Source of the DNA: Morchella semilibera
Taxonomy: Eukaryota; Ascomycota; Pezizomycetes; Pezizales; Morchellaceae
Assembly: GCA_009192285.1 (NCBI GenBank)
Contig: WBVU01000016.1
Span: 372,001 to 436,000, forward strand
DNA length: 64,000 nucleotides
Direction: 5' to 3'
Within the stretch, counting starts at the first letter, position 1; each line of letters opens with the position of its first letter. The position numbers and the translations under genes were made by a program. This document shows positions 23,258-36,032 of this stretch, one piece after another. Under the pieces are notes generated by a model that was not told the DNA's origin, did no database searches, and saw only the letters and a program-made list of their open reading frames with translations.

Positions 23258-26200
23258 TTATGCGAAAAAACGGTGAGCCGTGTTATGTCGCTCAACGGGC
23301 ATTGTGCTCAGAACCTGAGAGATTGAGACCCCAGTAGTACTGAACAAGTTCTTTGTGACTGCAACGACTCTCTCCGCGGTTTGTCCTTGGATAGTCTCGG
23401 CATCCAGCGCCTGAAGAACAGAATCGAAGATTTGTGGGACCTGATTCATCACAGCCGGATTTTTTCTGTAGCACGTTTAATCAGTATACCAAAATGAAAG
23501 GGCCATTGGGGATAGAGAGTCATACTGATCAATTAAATCGGCCAAGAATGAGTACGCAAATGGCGCTGCCTCATCATCGTTTACGATTGGTAAGGTGGAT
23601 ACCCAGGCCTGGACTACCGCTTGAGCGTCCACAACCTTGCTGTTATTGTAGCGCAAAATCTTCGCAATTGAAGCGCATGCGTTCTCAGTAGCAAATACAT
23701 GATCATCCGACCTAGCCTGAGGGTGCTGGGTAACCTCAAACAGCTTCGGAATAGTAGCAGCCACAAAGTCAGAAAAGACCACACCACCGTTCTTCGCGGC
23801 GATACCGACACCATAGGCTGCTGCCTGTCTGTTTGCAGGGATATTGTCCGACAACCCATCGATAAGAGGCTGGACGAAGTGAGCTTGGTACTTCCACGCC
23901 TCTGGGCCACAGAACTCAAGAACATCGTCCATTATGCAAAGTGCCCACTGTCTTTGAGTAGGATCGGCATTGGTGATAAAGGCATCATAGTAATGGAGCA
24001 ACCGTTCCCACTGCGGCAAGAAAGACACGCCCTGGTTCTTGAAGACTGTGTGGAAAGCCTTGTTCATGTCTGAAATAAGAGTCTGATCATCCTCAATAGC
24101 ATAGAGCATTTCCTCCGTATTCTCCCTCTCCTCCTCTGGTTTGGCTTGTTCTTCCAGTCGTCCAGCCACCCGCTCTTGGTATTCTATCAAAGCATTTTCC
24201 GCGCGCTCGATAAAGGTAGCCATCAACTCCTGGGTTAAGCAACCCTGTCCAACAACTTCGACTGATTCATAGAAACATTGGTACAATTCAGCCAACGTAT
24301 CAACCGCAGGTTCTGAGTTGAGAACTTCTAGAATCTTGTGAACTGCAGGTTGCCAAATTTCGGCCAACTGCCGGGAACCTGGCCCATGGGCTTTCTTTAT
24401 TGAGTTTAGTAGCTGGGGCACGCATCTCGCGGAGGCCACACGAACTGCATCGGTAAAGAAAAACCCGAGTCCAGGAAGGGCAATATTTGTCATTACGGTG
24501 TTGACGTAAGGCTCAAATGCAGCCTCCAACTGCTGGGCATAAATGACCAGGAGCTCGATAGCCATATACTTATCATCCAGCGCAGATGTTTTGATACCAA
24601 TGTATTTACCTCTGACAGGGACAAGCTCCCAACCCTCCTCTTGTTCTACTTGTGCGATGTGCTCCTCGTCTAAATAAGAATTACAAATATTAGAGATATC
24701 AAGGCCATATGCTGGATAGGGACTAACCGTCAAGTAGCTGAACATTTGCCTTTGCGCTAGCAAGCTCCAGAAGAGGAGGCATAACAGCAGTAAGATATGG
24801 CAGGAAATCGTTGCCCATAACACGGCACATACGACCCCAGCAGTGAAGCAGGTAGGACCCTTGCGGATCATCGGGATCGGTTACATTTTCTGTATTCAAG
24901 TTAGCATTAATAAATATAAATAAGGTCAATAGGTTCACAAACGTTGGATACGACCAAGAACCTGAACCAACCGAACCGCATCATCCCCCAATCGTTCCCT
25001 TCCAACAGCCAAGGCGATCAAAGTAGCGCACTCCATAGCCTTAGCATTCAGTAGTCGAAGGTCCTTCGATTCAGGGTCCTGCGGTCTATTTAAGACATTG
25101 AAGAGGAGAGGCATTAATGTATCATAATATCTGGAGAACGCAGCTTCCGCCGAGTCTGCAATTGTGGCAATTGTGGACAACGCCTGCTCTTGAACATAGC
25201 GTTTCTGGTCATTAGTCAAAAGAGCCAACAAGCATCGCAAGAGCTCGTCAAGATAGGGCTCCAAAATCTCTTTTTCGGCCTCTTCGCAGAAATTGACTAA
25301 GGCAGCTGCAGCATGAGACTGAACTCTATAAATTAGGTATCACATTAGTAATGAAATTAGTCAGCTTCTCGGGATCATCCATATATACCTTGGTTCTGGA
25401 GATTCCAAAACAGGGATAATGTTGCTTAGGACAATCTGATGGTGTTTTTCCTGCATCGGGCCAGCAAAATCTGTGCTCATTTGGCCCAAAGCGTTACATC
25501 CTGCCCATCTTACACGGGGATGGGGGTCTTTCAACGCTGGGACAACCAAATCCAAAATTTTATCTAACTCTTGTTCCATCATGTCCCTACAGCCCTCTGA
25601 AATGGCCGAGATGGCCATCAAAGCAGCATGGCGATCACGCCATGCGGATGAGGTCATCATCCTAGGTAGCCATTGGAATGTTGGCGCAAGTAACACCGAG
25701 CCTCCGAGTTTGTTCGCTAGGCGATCCATACATTGCTCACCGGCAACGTGATTAAGGTCACTTTCATCCATATCGAGCTAATGAATAGACCCACAAGTTA
25801 GTTCAGCTAATGGATGTTGGGGGGTAAAAGTAAATCTTACATCGTCAGAGTCGTTCCATTCACTTGCATCATCATCGTCATTACCAATATCAGTCATTAA
25901 GCTCAAGCATTGTGTCACCATTTCCGAAGTATAGATAGGATCCTTCTTGCACATTATGGGGGCGTTATCAGCGAACGTAGCAAGCAACTCTAATGCGTTT
26001 TGTCGTGCTTGATCCCCCAAGTCCTTGTCCTGAACCACTGAAATCCCGAATTTAACCACATTATTGAATAATGGTTTGAACATTAGTGGGGCAAGCTCTG
26101 CCAAATCTATTAGTGCCATGAGTGCCCTGGAAAGATTTTCGGTATCCTGGGCATCTTTAATAGGCGGTAAAATGTTGAGGATATGAGTAAGTAACGGGTA

Positions 26201-26464
26201 AAAACCCTTCTGCGCAGCCTTTCTGATTGATCGAAAAAACGCAGAGAATGCCTCCATAGCTGCTATCCTCACATTTAAATTCTCATCTTCAAAACCAGCC
26301 ACAAAAACACCGCGTACAAGCTCTGCATGTTGTTTCTCGATGATACCGGGGGTTGTAGCGAAAATTCTGAAGGCACCCTCTCGATGGCTTGGGTCGGGTA
26401 GCTTGCTAGCCTGAAACAGAACATGCAAAAGCTCAGGCCATGCCATATCTATGCGAACTCGGTT

Positions 26465-26509
<45 letters not shown>

Positions 26510-27216
26510 CGCTAAAAGGATATAGTTGGATAGGATATATAAAATAAAGTGATAAAAAGTCTAGAATTGGACAACGCACTAGTATCGGTCAACTGCCTAG
26601 CCACTTCTGCCACTGCATCACCAATCTTATTTCTCGAAGACTTTTCTGTTTCATCGGCAAAGCATTGTAATAAAAGCTCCCGTATATATACCATCACATT
26701 TGGGGGTAATGTCAAATAAAGTTCCTGTGGTTGGGACCCTTCTGTTCGGGTCTTGGCCGCTATTCTTCGAAATAGTACTGCAGCGAAAGCTCGAGCCTAT
26801 CCAAATCCATAAGTACGTGAAGTGACAAAATTCAATTTCCACATTCGGTGTCTCGGTAGGGTAATAAATAATTAGATAATAGGTGGGGGTGTTGCCCTGA
26901 TAACAATAATAAAAAAAAAAAATGAAACGAGGGCCATTTTAGGGATAACGATGACATAGTGTGCACGCAGGGGGGTCTAGGATACGAATAGACAAAGAAA
27001 GGGCGGGGGAGGGGGAATGTGGAAACTCACAACAGGATCCTCTGCTCCTCTAACTTGCTCAGCAAGCCCAGACAGAAGCATTTCCGGGCTTTTGGCTATC
27101 CACTCTTTTGACAAGCTCTCCTCTGCCCGTGTCCTGGTGGCATTATCGCTAGACGCGAGGCCTTGGAGAAGCTGCTGGAGCGCCAGCATGATTTGTGGGG
27201 GCAGCTGGGATGACAT
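23258..27216 (-). CDS. PSE1: Karyopherin beta, importin-5/Pse1 (Kap121) type
   Basis: Eight exons, minus strand: 27216-27031, 26796-26580, 26448-25841, 25777-25389, 25325-24943, 24889-24728, 24669-23526, 23465-23258 (1098 aa; yeast Pse1 has 1089). It is a HEAT-repeat nuclear import receptor for ribosomal proteins, histones and some transcription factors, working with Ran-GTP. Diagnostic segments: N-terminal [20 protein letters not shown]; the acidic loop [73 protein letters not shown]. Helical HEAT repeats run throughout. The family and length separate it from importin beta-1 (Kap95). Intron 2 contains a 48-base homopolymer (26468-26515). All frames join cleanly. Confidence 0.96.
26468..26515. 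repeat. 48-base A/T homopolymer inside a PSE1 intron
   Basis: An uninterrupted run of 48 A on the + strand (48 T on the sense strand of PSE1) lies within intron 2 (26449-26579). The sense sequence just after the run is ACTAACC, the likely branch point, then a TAG acceptor about 20 bases on. Its length is prone to slippage and may vary between isolates or reads. Confidence 0.95.
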
Positions 27217-28229
27217 TGCTGCAGTTGTAAGAGTACGTGGCTGAAGACCAAAATGTTTAAAAGGAAAGGAATAAAGAGTAAAGAAATGGAGGGGACACTG
27301 TTCGTTGTTTAGGGCCAGAGAGAAGGAAATAACCGGCAGAAATAATGGGGACGAATGAGGGATCTGATGGAGGAAGAGGAGATGGAGGAGACGGTGAGAG
27401 GTGGGAGGAAGGGGAATGAAGTGGGATAGGTGTTGTGTGCTGTAGATGGTAATTTCTTACGTGCGTATCGGAGGTAGTAGTGCGGTGTGTGTTTTAGACT
27501 GCGTGGGCGAGAATGAACACAGACAACACGAAAGGAGGGGGATCTGCAACAGCATGAAAGGGCAGGCAAAACTTTGGACGTTGGACGCTCAACCTTTGAT
27601 AGTTAAAGAAGGGCCTCTACTCTTTTGTTTTCTTCCTATTTGTCTTACTTTGAGGGTTTCCACCTTTTTTTATTTATTTTTTTGCAAAATGGACTGTTGT
27701 GGCTTGGCATTGCTTGCGGCAGCCGCACTGGCAACCCCGCCAAAACTCATGCCCTTTTCACACTACTGAATACATTTTCTACACGTAAATACCTACATTG
27801 TTGCAAGCGCGGACAGAAAACGCAAACGGAGATGATATGTAGATCGCATTAGAAGGACATAAAGAAAATCAGGATAAACTTGTACGGCCTTGTTGAAAAA
27901 CGCAAAAGAAATGGTCTTAAACAACGCTAATATAACGCAGAAGCCGTATGAAACCAGGAATAAAGTCGATTACAGAAAATGCCCTGCTTATATGAGATAC
28001 AGCGAAAATTTGGGTGAGAAGAATTGGGAAGCTCTTGAAGGCCATCATAGCAGCTTAGAGCGGGCCTCACGTGGTTTCGAAGGAGAAAAGAAAACCTCTA
28101 CATGTTACTATGGGCATACTATCCTAGATAACCCAAAAGCACCACTCTAGGGCTGGTACTCCTGCTCCGGACAAAATCTTTAGCAGTTGTATCAGTATAC
28201 CCTCCTGTACAAAAGTATATTGGAAACAG
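27217..28229. other. PSE1 promoter and 3' flank of the CBS-PB1 gene
   Basis: The first 250 bases upstream of PSE1 are purine-rich on the + strand, meaning pyrimidine-rich on the PSE1 sense strand, as usual for a fungal 5' leader. The remainder is A/T-rich. An 86-codon open stretch at 27890-28150 (+) begins without ATG and has no recognisable content. No gene is supported. Confidence 0.5.
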
Positions 28230-30527
28230 CTATTTTCGTGACATTGCGAAAACAGCAACGATAGCCACAGCTAGGGTGACGATAGCTCCGGGCAGGATCA
28301 GATCATTTGGAACCCCAGGGATAAGTTCTGGCTTCAACGGTTGCGGTGCCGGCTGATGAGACCTCCTGGCTATTGGGACACGGTCCTCATCATCAGAGTC
28401 CTCTTCACTATCGTCGTGGCGCCTGCGTCCACCCTTTCTCCTCCTAGGGGGGGTGACTTGGGCCACAGACTCAGGCCTTGGCTCAACTGCTACCGGGATT
28501 GCCGGTTTGTCTGGATCGTGAACATATAGATCAACCTTATCCTTCCCTCCCTGCCTTGCCATATCCACCGCATCTACCAGGTCCCTGTCGGAAGTGATCG
28601 AAACAACATCCCCCTCGTTATCAACATAACTCATCGCGAAACCCTGTTCCTCAAGCTTTCCATCTGGACCAAAGGTTGGCTCTCCACCAACCTGAGCAAC
28701 TTCATGTCCGAGTTTCTCCACCACGGCTCCCAGAAGTTCACCAAGACCGCCGCTGGGTGCAACCTGGACACGATGGATACGTCCGCTCGGCGCCTTGAAC
28801 TTGAAGGGAAACGGAGTATCGAGGGGATTCGAACCCAAGGGCATCATTTGAGACCCCCCTGGCGAATCACCACCATGATGAGATGCTGAGTCAGTTGGGA
28901 AAAGAACACTGCTTTCAGCACGTTCCATAGATAAACCGCGCTCCATAGTGCTGGCACCATGTCTATGTCCAGTGACGGGTGATGATGGCCCCCCAACATT
29001 ATTACGGGATGCGGCGCGCCCAGCGCCGTCGGAAACAACCGATTCAGAATCATTATCAAGAGAAAGCCAAAATTTGTTCCAAGCAGGCCCTTCGCTATCG
29101 CCAGTACCCATAGAGTTTATCTACTCGGTAGTCAGCCCCGATCACTCCGATATCTCTTTGCGAATATTTCTTTACCTGCTCAAGCGTGGCATATGTCAAT
29201 TTCAAGACATCAACCATGCCCACGATTTCACCGCCATCGTTCATCACCGGAAGATTCAAGTAATGCCCATCTGCCAGTTTCCATCAGCGCCTAATCCAGA
29301 ACAGCCACGCTTTGTTAGTTGAATTCACTCACCATGCATTTTTCTGAGGGCAGCTTGAATGCTCATATCCAACGGTGCAAAATCGGGGTGTGGTGTCATA
29401 ACCCTAACAACACTACAGTTTCCTGGGTCGAGGCCTGCGGCGATAACCCTGAGGACCACATCTTTGCTAGTAAAAATACCCGTGATGTTTCCGTTATCCT
29501 GTACCAAGACCGCAGTTGTGTGATGTTCTCTCATTAAAGCAGCAGCTTCTCTGACTGTGGTCCTGACGTTGACAACTGTCGGTGGGTTTCCATCCAATAC
29601 AGACTCCAGATTTGGGCCGGACATTTTCTGTCTCAAAGCCTCCACATAATGGATAATTTGCTGTGGTTGAGATGATCCCAACTCGGACTGGACACCTTCA
29701 AGAGCATCGTAGAGCTTCCTTGAAGAAGCATAAGCGCGTTCAAGTTTTTCCATTGCTTCGTAAAAGCACTTTGTGATATCAAGGATACCCGAAATATCGG
29801 CATTTTCATCCATAACTGGCAGATGACGGAACCCTTTCCTAACCATAAGGTCTAGAGCATCAGTCGCAGATGTATCCGTTCGCGCGCAAAGCGGATTCTT
29901 GGTCATAATTGAAGCGATAGTGACGTCTCGAGCGTCGATTCCTTGCCCAACAACACGGAACGCAAGGTCCTTTGCTGTAAATATACCAGCAATGCGATCC
30001 TCTTCATCGGTAACAAGCACACAGTCTTCACGTTTTGCGGCCATAATCTGGGCAGCCTCTGCTACACTAGTGTTCGGCTTGATCTGTAGCGCCTGGGAAG
30101 GGCGTAGGGCCATAACTGTGCCTGGAGCAATCTTTCGAGTTTGGCGGGACCTAGGGGCGCCGGTGTGTTTCTTTTTATTGAGGTCATTTTCGATTTTACG
30201 GCGTATTGCCTATTCGATAGAGAGATAGAACATGTTAATACATTGGCGGCCGGATAAGCTAACGATATGGTTCTTCTCTCGGCTGTGAATGGGAGGAAAA
30301 AGGTAATAAATGGTTGAAGGACAAACCTCGTCTCTTTTACTCTGCCTTTTTCTGCTATCAGTCATTCCTGAAAGTTCAGATTGGGGAGCAGCGGCAGCAG
30401 GACTGGCGGGTACAGGGGTAGTGGAGGGGTTGGAGGGGAAGCTGGGGGTTCCGGAACGCCCTTGATTACCGGGCCGTTGGCTACCTCTAAAGGCACCTCC
30501 CCCTCCTCCTCCTCCAATAGTCGACAT
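28230..30527 (-). CDS. Four-CBS plus PB1 domain protein with C-terminal membrane segment (Mug70-like)
   Basis: Four exons, minus strand: 30527-30327, 30209-29333, 29270-29176, 29120-28230 (687 aa). A low-complexity N-terminus (MSTIGGGGGGGAFRG) and a basic stretch precede two CBS pairs. These are seen in AKREDCVLVTDEEDRIAGIF, MVRKGFRHLPVMDENADISG, LMREHHTTAVLVQDNGNITG and DGHYLNLPVMNDGGEIVGMV; CBS modules typically bind adenosyl ligands. A PB1 domain follows (FPFKFKAPSGRIHRVQVAPS ... VSITSDRDLVDAV). A charged region then leads to one C-terminal hydrophobic helix (LILPGAIVTLAVAIVAVFAM) before SRK, so a tail anchor is likely. The architecture matches fungal CBS/PB1 proteins such as S. pombe Mug70; the biochemical role is unclear. 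The start is the first ATG; the frame runs further upstream without one. Confidence 0.92.
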
Positions 30528-32163
30528 GATGAATAGCGAGGGTGGGTTGGATAAAACAATCAAAGAATATCAGGAGATAGAGACAGAGAGCGGGGAAGGA
30601 TGGGGAAAGGAAGGGAGAGAAGTAAGACGACAAACAAGAAGGAGATGAGTTGGTTGCCGACGAACGAGGGCGTGTGTGGTCTGTTTAACATGCTCGTCGC
30701 CCACGGCCAAAGCGCCTCAATAGGAGTGATCCCTGGCTCTTGGCACGAAAAGCCCCTCTCCAGACGGACTCATCCCTTTTTAAAGATTCCACAGAGTCGG
30801 GTGAATCAGTATTCAGTACATGCCCTAACCCTAACTTGGGGGGTATGCAGCGTATCTCTCGATCTTTGGATCAGATACAGGACATATATGTGCTAACTAC
30901 CGAGTTCTAGTACCTGCAGCAGGTGCAGGGGAACTGCGATGCTAAGTGGGGGCACGATGAGGGGTGTCATAAGAAATCACTCGGGATGTCTTTTTGAAAC
31001 TCTTGAGGAATCCAAAACTTTTGTTAAACCCGCGAAAACTTTCAAAATAATGAGTATGTATGTAATTATCGCGGCTAGCCTAAGTTTTGAAATAAAATCA
31101 CCATATCATAATAGTAGCAACATACATGTTACGCAGTTATCCAGGAAATGGCCGTCATGTGAAGCTAGGTGGCGCCTTTGGGGCTTAGGCTGGAACCTGC
31201 TAGCTTATGTCACGTGAAATATTAGTCTCCTTGTACCTACATGTACCTACATACATGTAGTTCAAACTGCAGGTGCCAATTGTAACTCATTTGATTCAGT
31301 ATTGGCTAATTACATATAAAGGTTAACAGCTGTTTTAATCAGGTCACGGGAGGAGAGAGGATATCGCCGTACATGTAGTGCCGTAATCTCACGCCTGCAT
31401 ACGATTCATGAAGTAGCAAACAAAAATATACACTTGGATCATTGGCAATCACTCGATATTTTGGTAGGAAACCAACCAAGGCATGGGGCCGATTGATCCC
31501 TTTAATAAAACATTTTCCGGTGTAGTCCTTGACTCCTAAAATAAAAGGTACTCGCGACTTTCCGACTGGTGGTACGTACGCGTGCGACTAAAGAATCCAA
31601 GGTCCCGGCTTTGGTCCCAGGTTATATCACTAGCTGCAGGGCCAGGTCCAAGATAATTGAAAACATACATGTATACATATACACATGCAGCCCACAGGGA
31701 TGTCCATCAGTCAGAGGGGACGGAGATAGGTGTCTCGCCCCGCTAGATTAAGGCAAGGAATCTCACGGTAGGCCCATTTTTTTTTTTTTTTGGCCGAGTA
31801 TCAGTTATTTGGGCAGTGGTTTGGAAGTCAGTGGATCTCGGTCTTAAGCCGTGAAAATCGATTGCGAGATACATATTCTACACTGGAATACTGCCTACTG
31901 GGTACACACTCTACACCTCTTTGGGGGGATGAACGATACTCTGCAGGCATGTGCGCATGTATGTGCATGCCCATAGAGTGGCACCGCGACGCCCTCCTAC
32001 AGAAGCCCCGCAAAATATAATATCAAACTCCCAGCTATGCTTCATTATACCGTTTCACAATCAATATATACATTACATAATCCCCATTAAAACATCCTAA
32101 TTCCCTAATAACTCTAAAATCCAGTCCTGAAGCAAGACACTTTCCACTCATGAGACGCCCAAA
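30528..32163. other. Intergenic spacer, no gene seen
   Basis: The left 100 bases are the GA-rich leader region of the CBS-PB1 gene. The rest is A/T-rich with four TACATGTA palindromes (31238, 31252, 31370, 31666) and a T-run near 31779-31790. Around 31561-31621 there is faint tRNA-like resemblance that does not fold properly. The right end is the 3' flank of the UNC-50 gene. No coding region is supported. Confidence 0.5.
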
Positions 32164-33348
32164 TCATACTCCTAGAAGTACAGGGACAATATGCTTTGGC
32201 AAGTTGAAACCAAATAAACTAACGGACCACAAGACCACAAAGATAAAGATAGGGCCCAACATTATCTCTGTATGATGGAGAAATGGAAGAGCTAGGAAAA
32301 ATTGAGCCGTCAGCTGCTGGAGAAAACGTATGTGAGGTTGTGAGAGGTACCATTATAACCCATGAATGTGATAACACAATAATATGAGAATGCTATTAGG
32401 TATAGAGAATTCCCAAGGAATGTTGAAATCCTGCGGTAATATGTTAATATTATAGAATCACTCCCGTAGATATAATGAAGTACAACATACCAATAGTCCC
32501 TTCTCAGTATCGGCATCATCAAAAATTGAATAACATATCTGTACCATAGCCGATTAGCGCTTCTACCTAAAAACTCAGCGAGCCTGTACCCCCACCTCCA
32601 CCCCTCAAATCTCAGGTTACTTACAAAAACACCCAGACCGGGAAGAATGCCCTCACGCCTATCTCAAAACAATACATGAATTCAATTTCGCCCTCTCCCC
32701 CAACAATGCCTCCCCTGCCAAGCCCTCCAGCACCCTGAACCTTCAAAAACTTCCCGGTCAGAAAGTATCCCGCTGTGGCAAAAAACAGAGATGTTATGAG
32801 GAACTGCATAAAGACCATCGAGAATGATAGTCGTAGTATCGATGTAAATGCTGGTGTATATGCGAGACCCCAGGCGAAGGAGGAGAGTGTGAGGAAGAAG
32901 GTCAGGAGGACGATGAAGGAAGGGTCATCGCGGGACCAGGAGTTTTTGGTTTCTATGAATAGGATCGTTAGTTCGTTGTCTGGGGACTGCGGGTGTGGTT
33001 GGGTGTACGTTTCTACAGCTAGTTAGCCTGCTTCTTTCAATACACAGTGGCAAAAGGGATCATACATGATGATATATAGATTTGAAGACCTTCTTTGGCG
33101 CAATTATAAGGTTTGTCATTTCCCATGTGGCCATCTAATACATTTTCAAGTCAGTAAACCTCAGAGCTGTAACTCAACCAGTCACCCGGGAGCCTAACCT
33201 CAAAGTCCATCTGTGGGAACTTGAAAAGCCGCTTAAAGAACGGGGGTAACCGCAGCGTCGATCGGGAGTCTTGACGTCCATGTCTAGGCATTCCAATATG
33301 GGGGGTGAATGAGCGTGAAGGCGGAGGTGAGGCGCGGAGATGGTTCAT
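32164..33348 (-). CDS. GMH1: UNC-50/Gmh1 family Golgi membrane protein with a 4-nt micro-exon
   Basis: Seven exons, minus strand: 33348-33199, 33134-33066, 33012-33009, 32952-32625, 32538-32491, 32430-32351, 32291-32164 (268 aa). UNC-50/Gmh1 proteins are multi-pass Golgi/ER membrane proteins; yeast Gmh1 interacts with the Arf GEF Gea1. Conserved blocks: FFKRLFKFPQMDFE, WEMTNLIIAPKKVFKSIYHH, then KQTKNSWSRDDPSFIVLL, FEIGVRAFFPVWVF, FLGNSLYLIAF, ITFMGYNALPFLHHTEIM and GFNLPKH. Several hydrophobic segments are evident. The KQTK block appears only if the 4-base exon AAAC (33012-33009) is spliced in between a TGTAG acceptor and a GTACAC donor. Omitting it breaks the frame. Total coding length is 807 nt, an exact multiple of three. 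The start ATG is the first in frame. Confidence 0.93.
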
Positions 33349-36032
33349 GAAGTCTGATGGTGGTTCGTAGAGAAGGCTTTGCGAAGTCGTCAGACTATAG
33401 ACTTCTAGGGGATAGGTATTACTATAAAGATTTTGTAGCACGTGGCCTTAAACAGGTAGTAGTAGTGAGGTTGGAGATTTCAAAGATTGGAATCGATGGC
33501 TACTAGTTCTTTGTGTGGTGTTGACATCGCCTTGCTACCGGTTGAGGTTAGCGCCGGGGTGTCGGTTGTCTTATTTCCTAAGGCGCGCAACACCGGATTC
33601 CAGAATGCACGTCTATTCCAAAGCTAGCATCACAGCCACTCCCGCCGCGGCAACTGTCTTTCCGATGGGATAGCTATTATGGGTATATCAACTCCCCGAT
33701 ACTATTTGGCGCTGAATATATGGGCTATGACGCAGGTAGTATGCTTCCTTTTTTTTTTTTTTTTTTTTTTTTATTTTTAAAAAAAAAGGGGGGGGGGGAT
33801 TATATGAGCTAGGGGCTGGGTGTCTTCTAGATGGAAGGCATGGAAGGGCGTTTTGCCTCCGATTGTTTCGTCAGGTTGCCACTGAGATGAACACAGCTAT
33901 GGCCGGCTGAGCTCATCTCACCGAGTGTTTACGGGAGGTTGGGGCTTGCATACATGTAACGATACGGGGCATGGGAGGCATTGGGGTTTAAACATCATGC
34001 AGTATTTCAGGTGGCCTATGATACTCAGTATAAGCTTAAAACATCTGTGCAACTTATGGTTACCACATGATTCAGTGATTCCCCTACTGTTTGAACTGTT
34101 CGTGTATTTAGGTAGGCGTCTTAGGCAGATGTCTCTGAATAGACGCACATACAGTAAGGATTGAAATTAGTGGCGATATCGATAAAGCTGCATAATCGAA
34201 CATACGAAACGGATTTGGTTTCGCTGAAAGCACTTGTAGGTGCCTGGAGTACAAGTAGAAGTAAAAGCAGCCAGCTAGGGTTAGGTTTGCCAAGGTGTCA
34301 AGACCGTCGAGTGATACCTTATGCCACGGCCTGTAGTCTCAGATATATCCCGCATCTGATTTTACCCCTGACTACAAGCGGACAGATCCCCCCACACATG
34401 CTCACCCTCTATCTTGGTTCCTTTTCCTAGCACGGCGCATGAAACCCAAAACAAGTTTCTTGCCGCGATCTCTCCCTTGCATCATGTTTAATATGGGGAA
34501 CATTTTCTTCGCGTCCCGCGGAGCCAATCGACGCAATTGCTTGGTTAGAACGTTAGAGTCTTGGGGAATAGCTGCAAGTGGTTAAAGCGGTGGCTTTAGC
34601 ACGTGGGTTTAGGTACCGTCGTCCATGGGTGATGACTGGTACTGTGTTGAAGGATCACACCAAAGAGAAACAGCCAAGCCCATTTTTACTTACTCTTATT
34701 AATTATTGGACAGAGAGCCCCTGTTCATCAACTGTACAAGCGTCCAGTGAATGATGTAGGCGGGATCGAGTCTTTTGGAATTGGGTAACTCATGACGGGT
34801 TGGTATAATAAATACATGTAGTTCTTGATATAATCGAGAAAATTAAAACGGCAACTGCAGCAAAGCTCATTGTGACAGTGTCAAAAGCAGTGGTAGCTAC
34901 ATGTACATATGTAGTTAGATCTACTCTAGAGTACCCAGTAACCAGGGTTTTTGCACACTCGGTTAAGAGGAAGATACATGTAGACAAAACATGCAATATT
35001 GGTGTCCTACATACATGTATGTATGTGCACATATGTATGTGTCTAGTGTATCGTGAAATTTGGGGAAAACTTCCGCAAGGAGATCAGAGAGCCCTCATAA
35101 AACATCAGGTTACACCCCCTCAATTTTGTGGAAGAGGCCGGTTCATAATCTTGTCTGAGATTTCTTCTGCCTGTCCCCTCATCCTGCCGATCTTCCCTAC
35201 ACACTCTATCAGCCTTCGCCTGCCTCTGTTTCTGTTTCTCTAGCTATCCCTATCATCATACACATCTTCTCACTTACACTACTATTGAACTTAATCAATC
35301 TTATTTTGGTTCGTGGGACTACGAAATAGGTGCCTCGTGGCTTTACCCCCGCTGGTTTGACCCACCCCTTATCCCGTGATCCTAGGTATATCCCATACGG
35401 AGCTGGGTGTCCGACGAACTGCTATAGGGGAGTGGCATCAATAATTTGCAGAGAGAGTTGCACAAAAGAAAACCCGCCATGTGTTGATATTTTTTTCTCA
35501 TCGAAACCAAAGAGAAAGAGGAAGAAAAAGAAGAAGACTACTAAAGGGCAGATCTGAAATCACAGCCTCATATCCCTGATAGAAGATCTCTCTCCATACA
35601 AGCAACTTACACTGTCCGAAACACAAGACGAGCGCCGAAAACTTCCTGAGTTGGAAGAAAGAAAAAGAAATTACTCGGTATCTCGTTCCTAATTCGTTAC
35701 CCCAAAAAGCATTCTCAGGAAGCCTTTGTGAACGACTCGACGACTTTTTAAGCTGTATGTAGAGACATATCCTTTAGAAAAAAAAAAAAAGATCCCCACT
35801 ACCCCTGGCTGGCTCACTTCCACCCAGCGCGTGTTCTTCCCCCACTACTTACACCCCCTTTGGTCTCGGTGAGGTCAATTGGGCAGTAATCGTTCATTAC
35901 AATTCGTTTATGGCACACAACTTACACGCTAAACAGCCCAGAGACATCCGGTCCAAACAGTTTTAGTATAGCAGAAACAGACACTGCAGAACTACTAACT
36001 GCCCCAAGTCCCGCCCTGTTGCAGAAACAATA
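33349..36032. other. Divergent promoter region between UNC-50 and Sec7-PH genes, no gene seen
   Basis: This 2.7 kb lies between two start codons facing apart. It holds a T25-A-T5-A9-G11 homopolymer series (33748-33798) and five TACATGTA palindromes (33951, 34813, 34898, 34975, 35012), several next to TACATA/TATGTA variants. The last 800 bases are pyrimidine- and A-rich, likely leader of the gene at 36033. A tRNA-like A-box string near 34575-34600 lacks a matching B box. No gene is supported. Confidence 0.5.
33748..33798. repeat. Poly-T / poly-A / poly-G homopolymer series
   Basis: Twenty-five T, then a short ATTTTT, nine A and eleven G follow each other directly. It is simple-sequence DNA in the divergent promoter region and is likely unstable in copying and sequencing. 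Confidence 0.85.

Noticed and set aside
28820-28840. tRNA B-box-like GGGATTCGAACCC
   Set aside because: Lies inside the coding exon of the CBS-PB1 gene with no A box or cloverleaf.
31561-31621. tRNA-like string (GGTGGTACG ... AAGGTCCCGGCTTTGGTCCC)
   Set aside because: The T arm does not pair, the B box is broken and no acceptor stem can be drawn; at best an ancient tRNA-derived fragment.
34571-34640. tRNA-Leu/Ser-like A box (AAGTGGTTAAAGCGG)
   Set aside because: No B box at the right distance and no cloverleaf; could be chance or a decayed SINE head.
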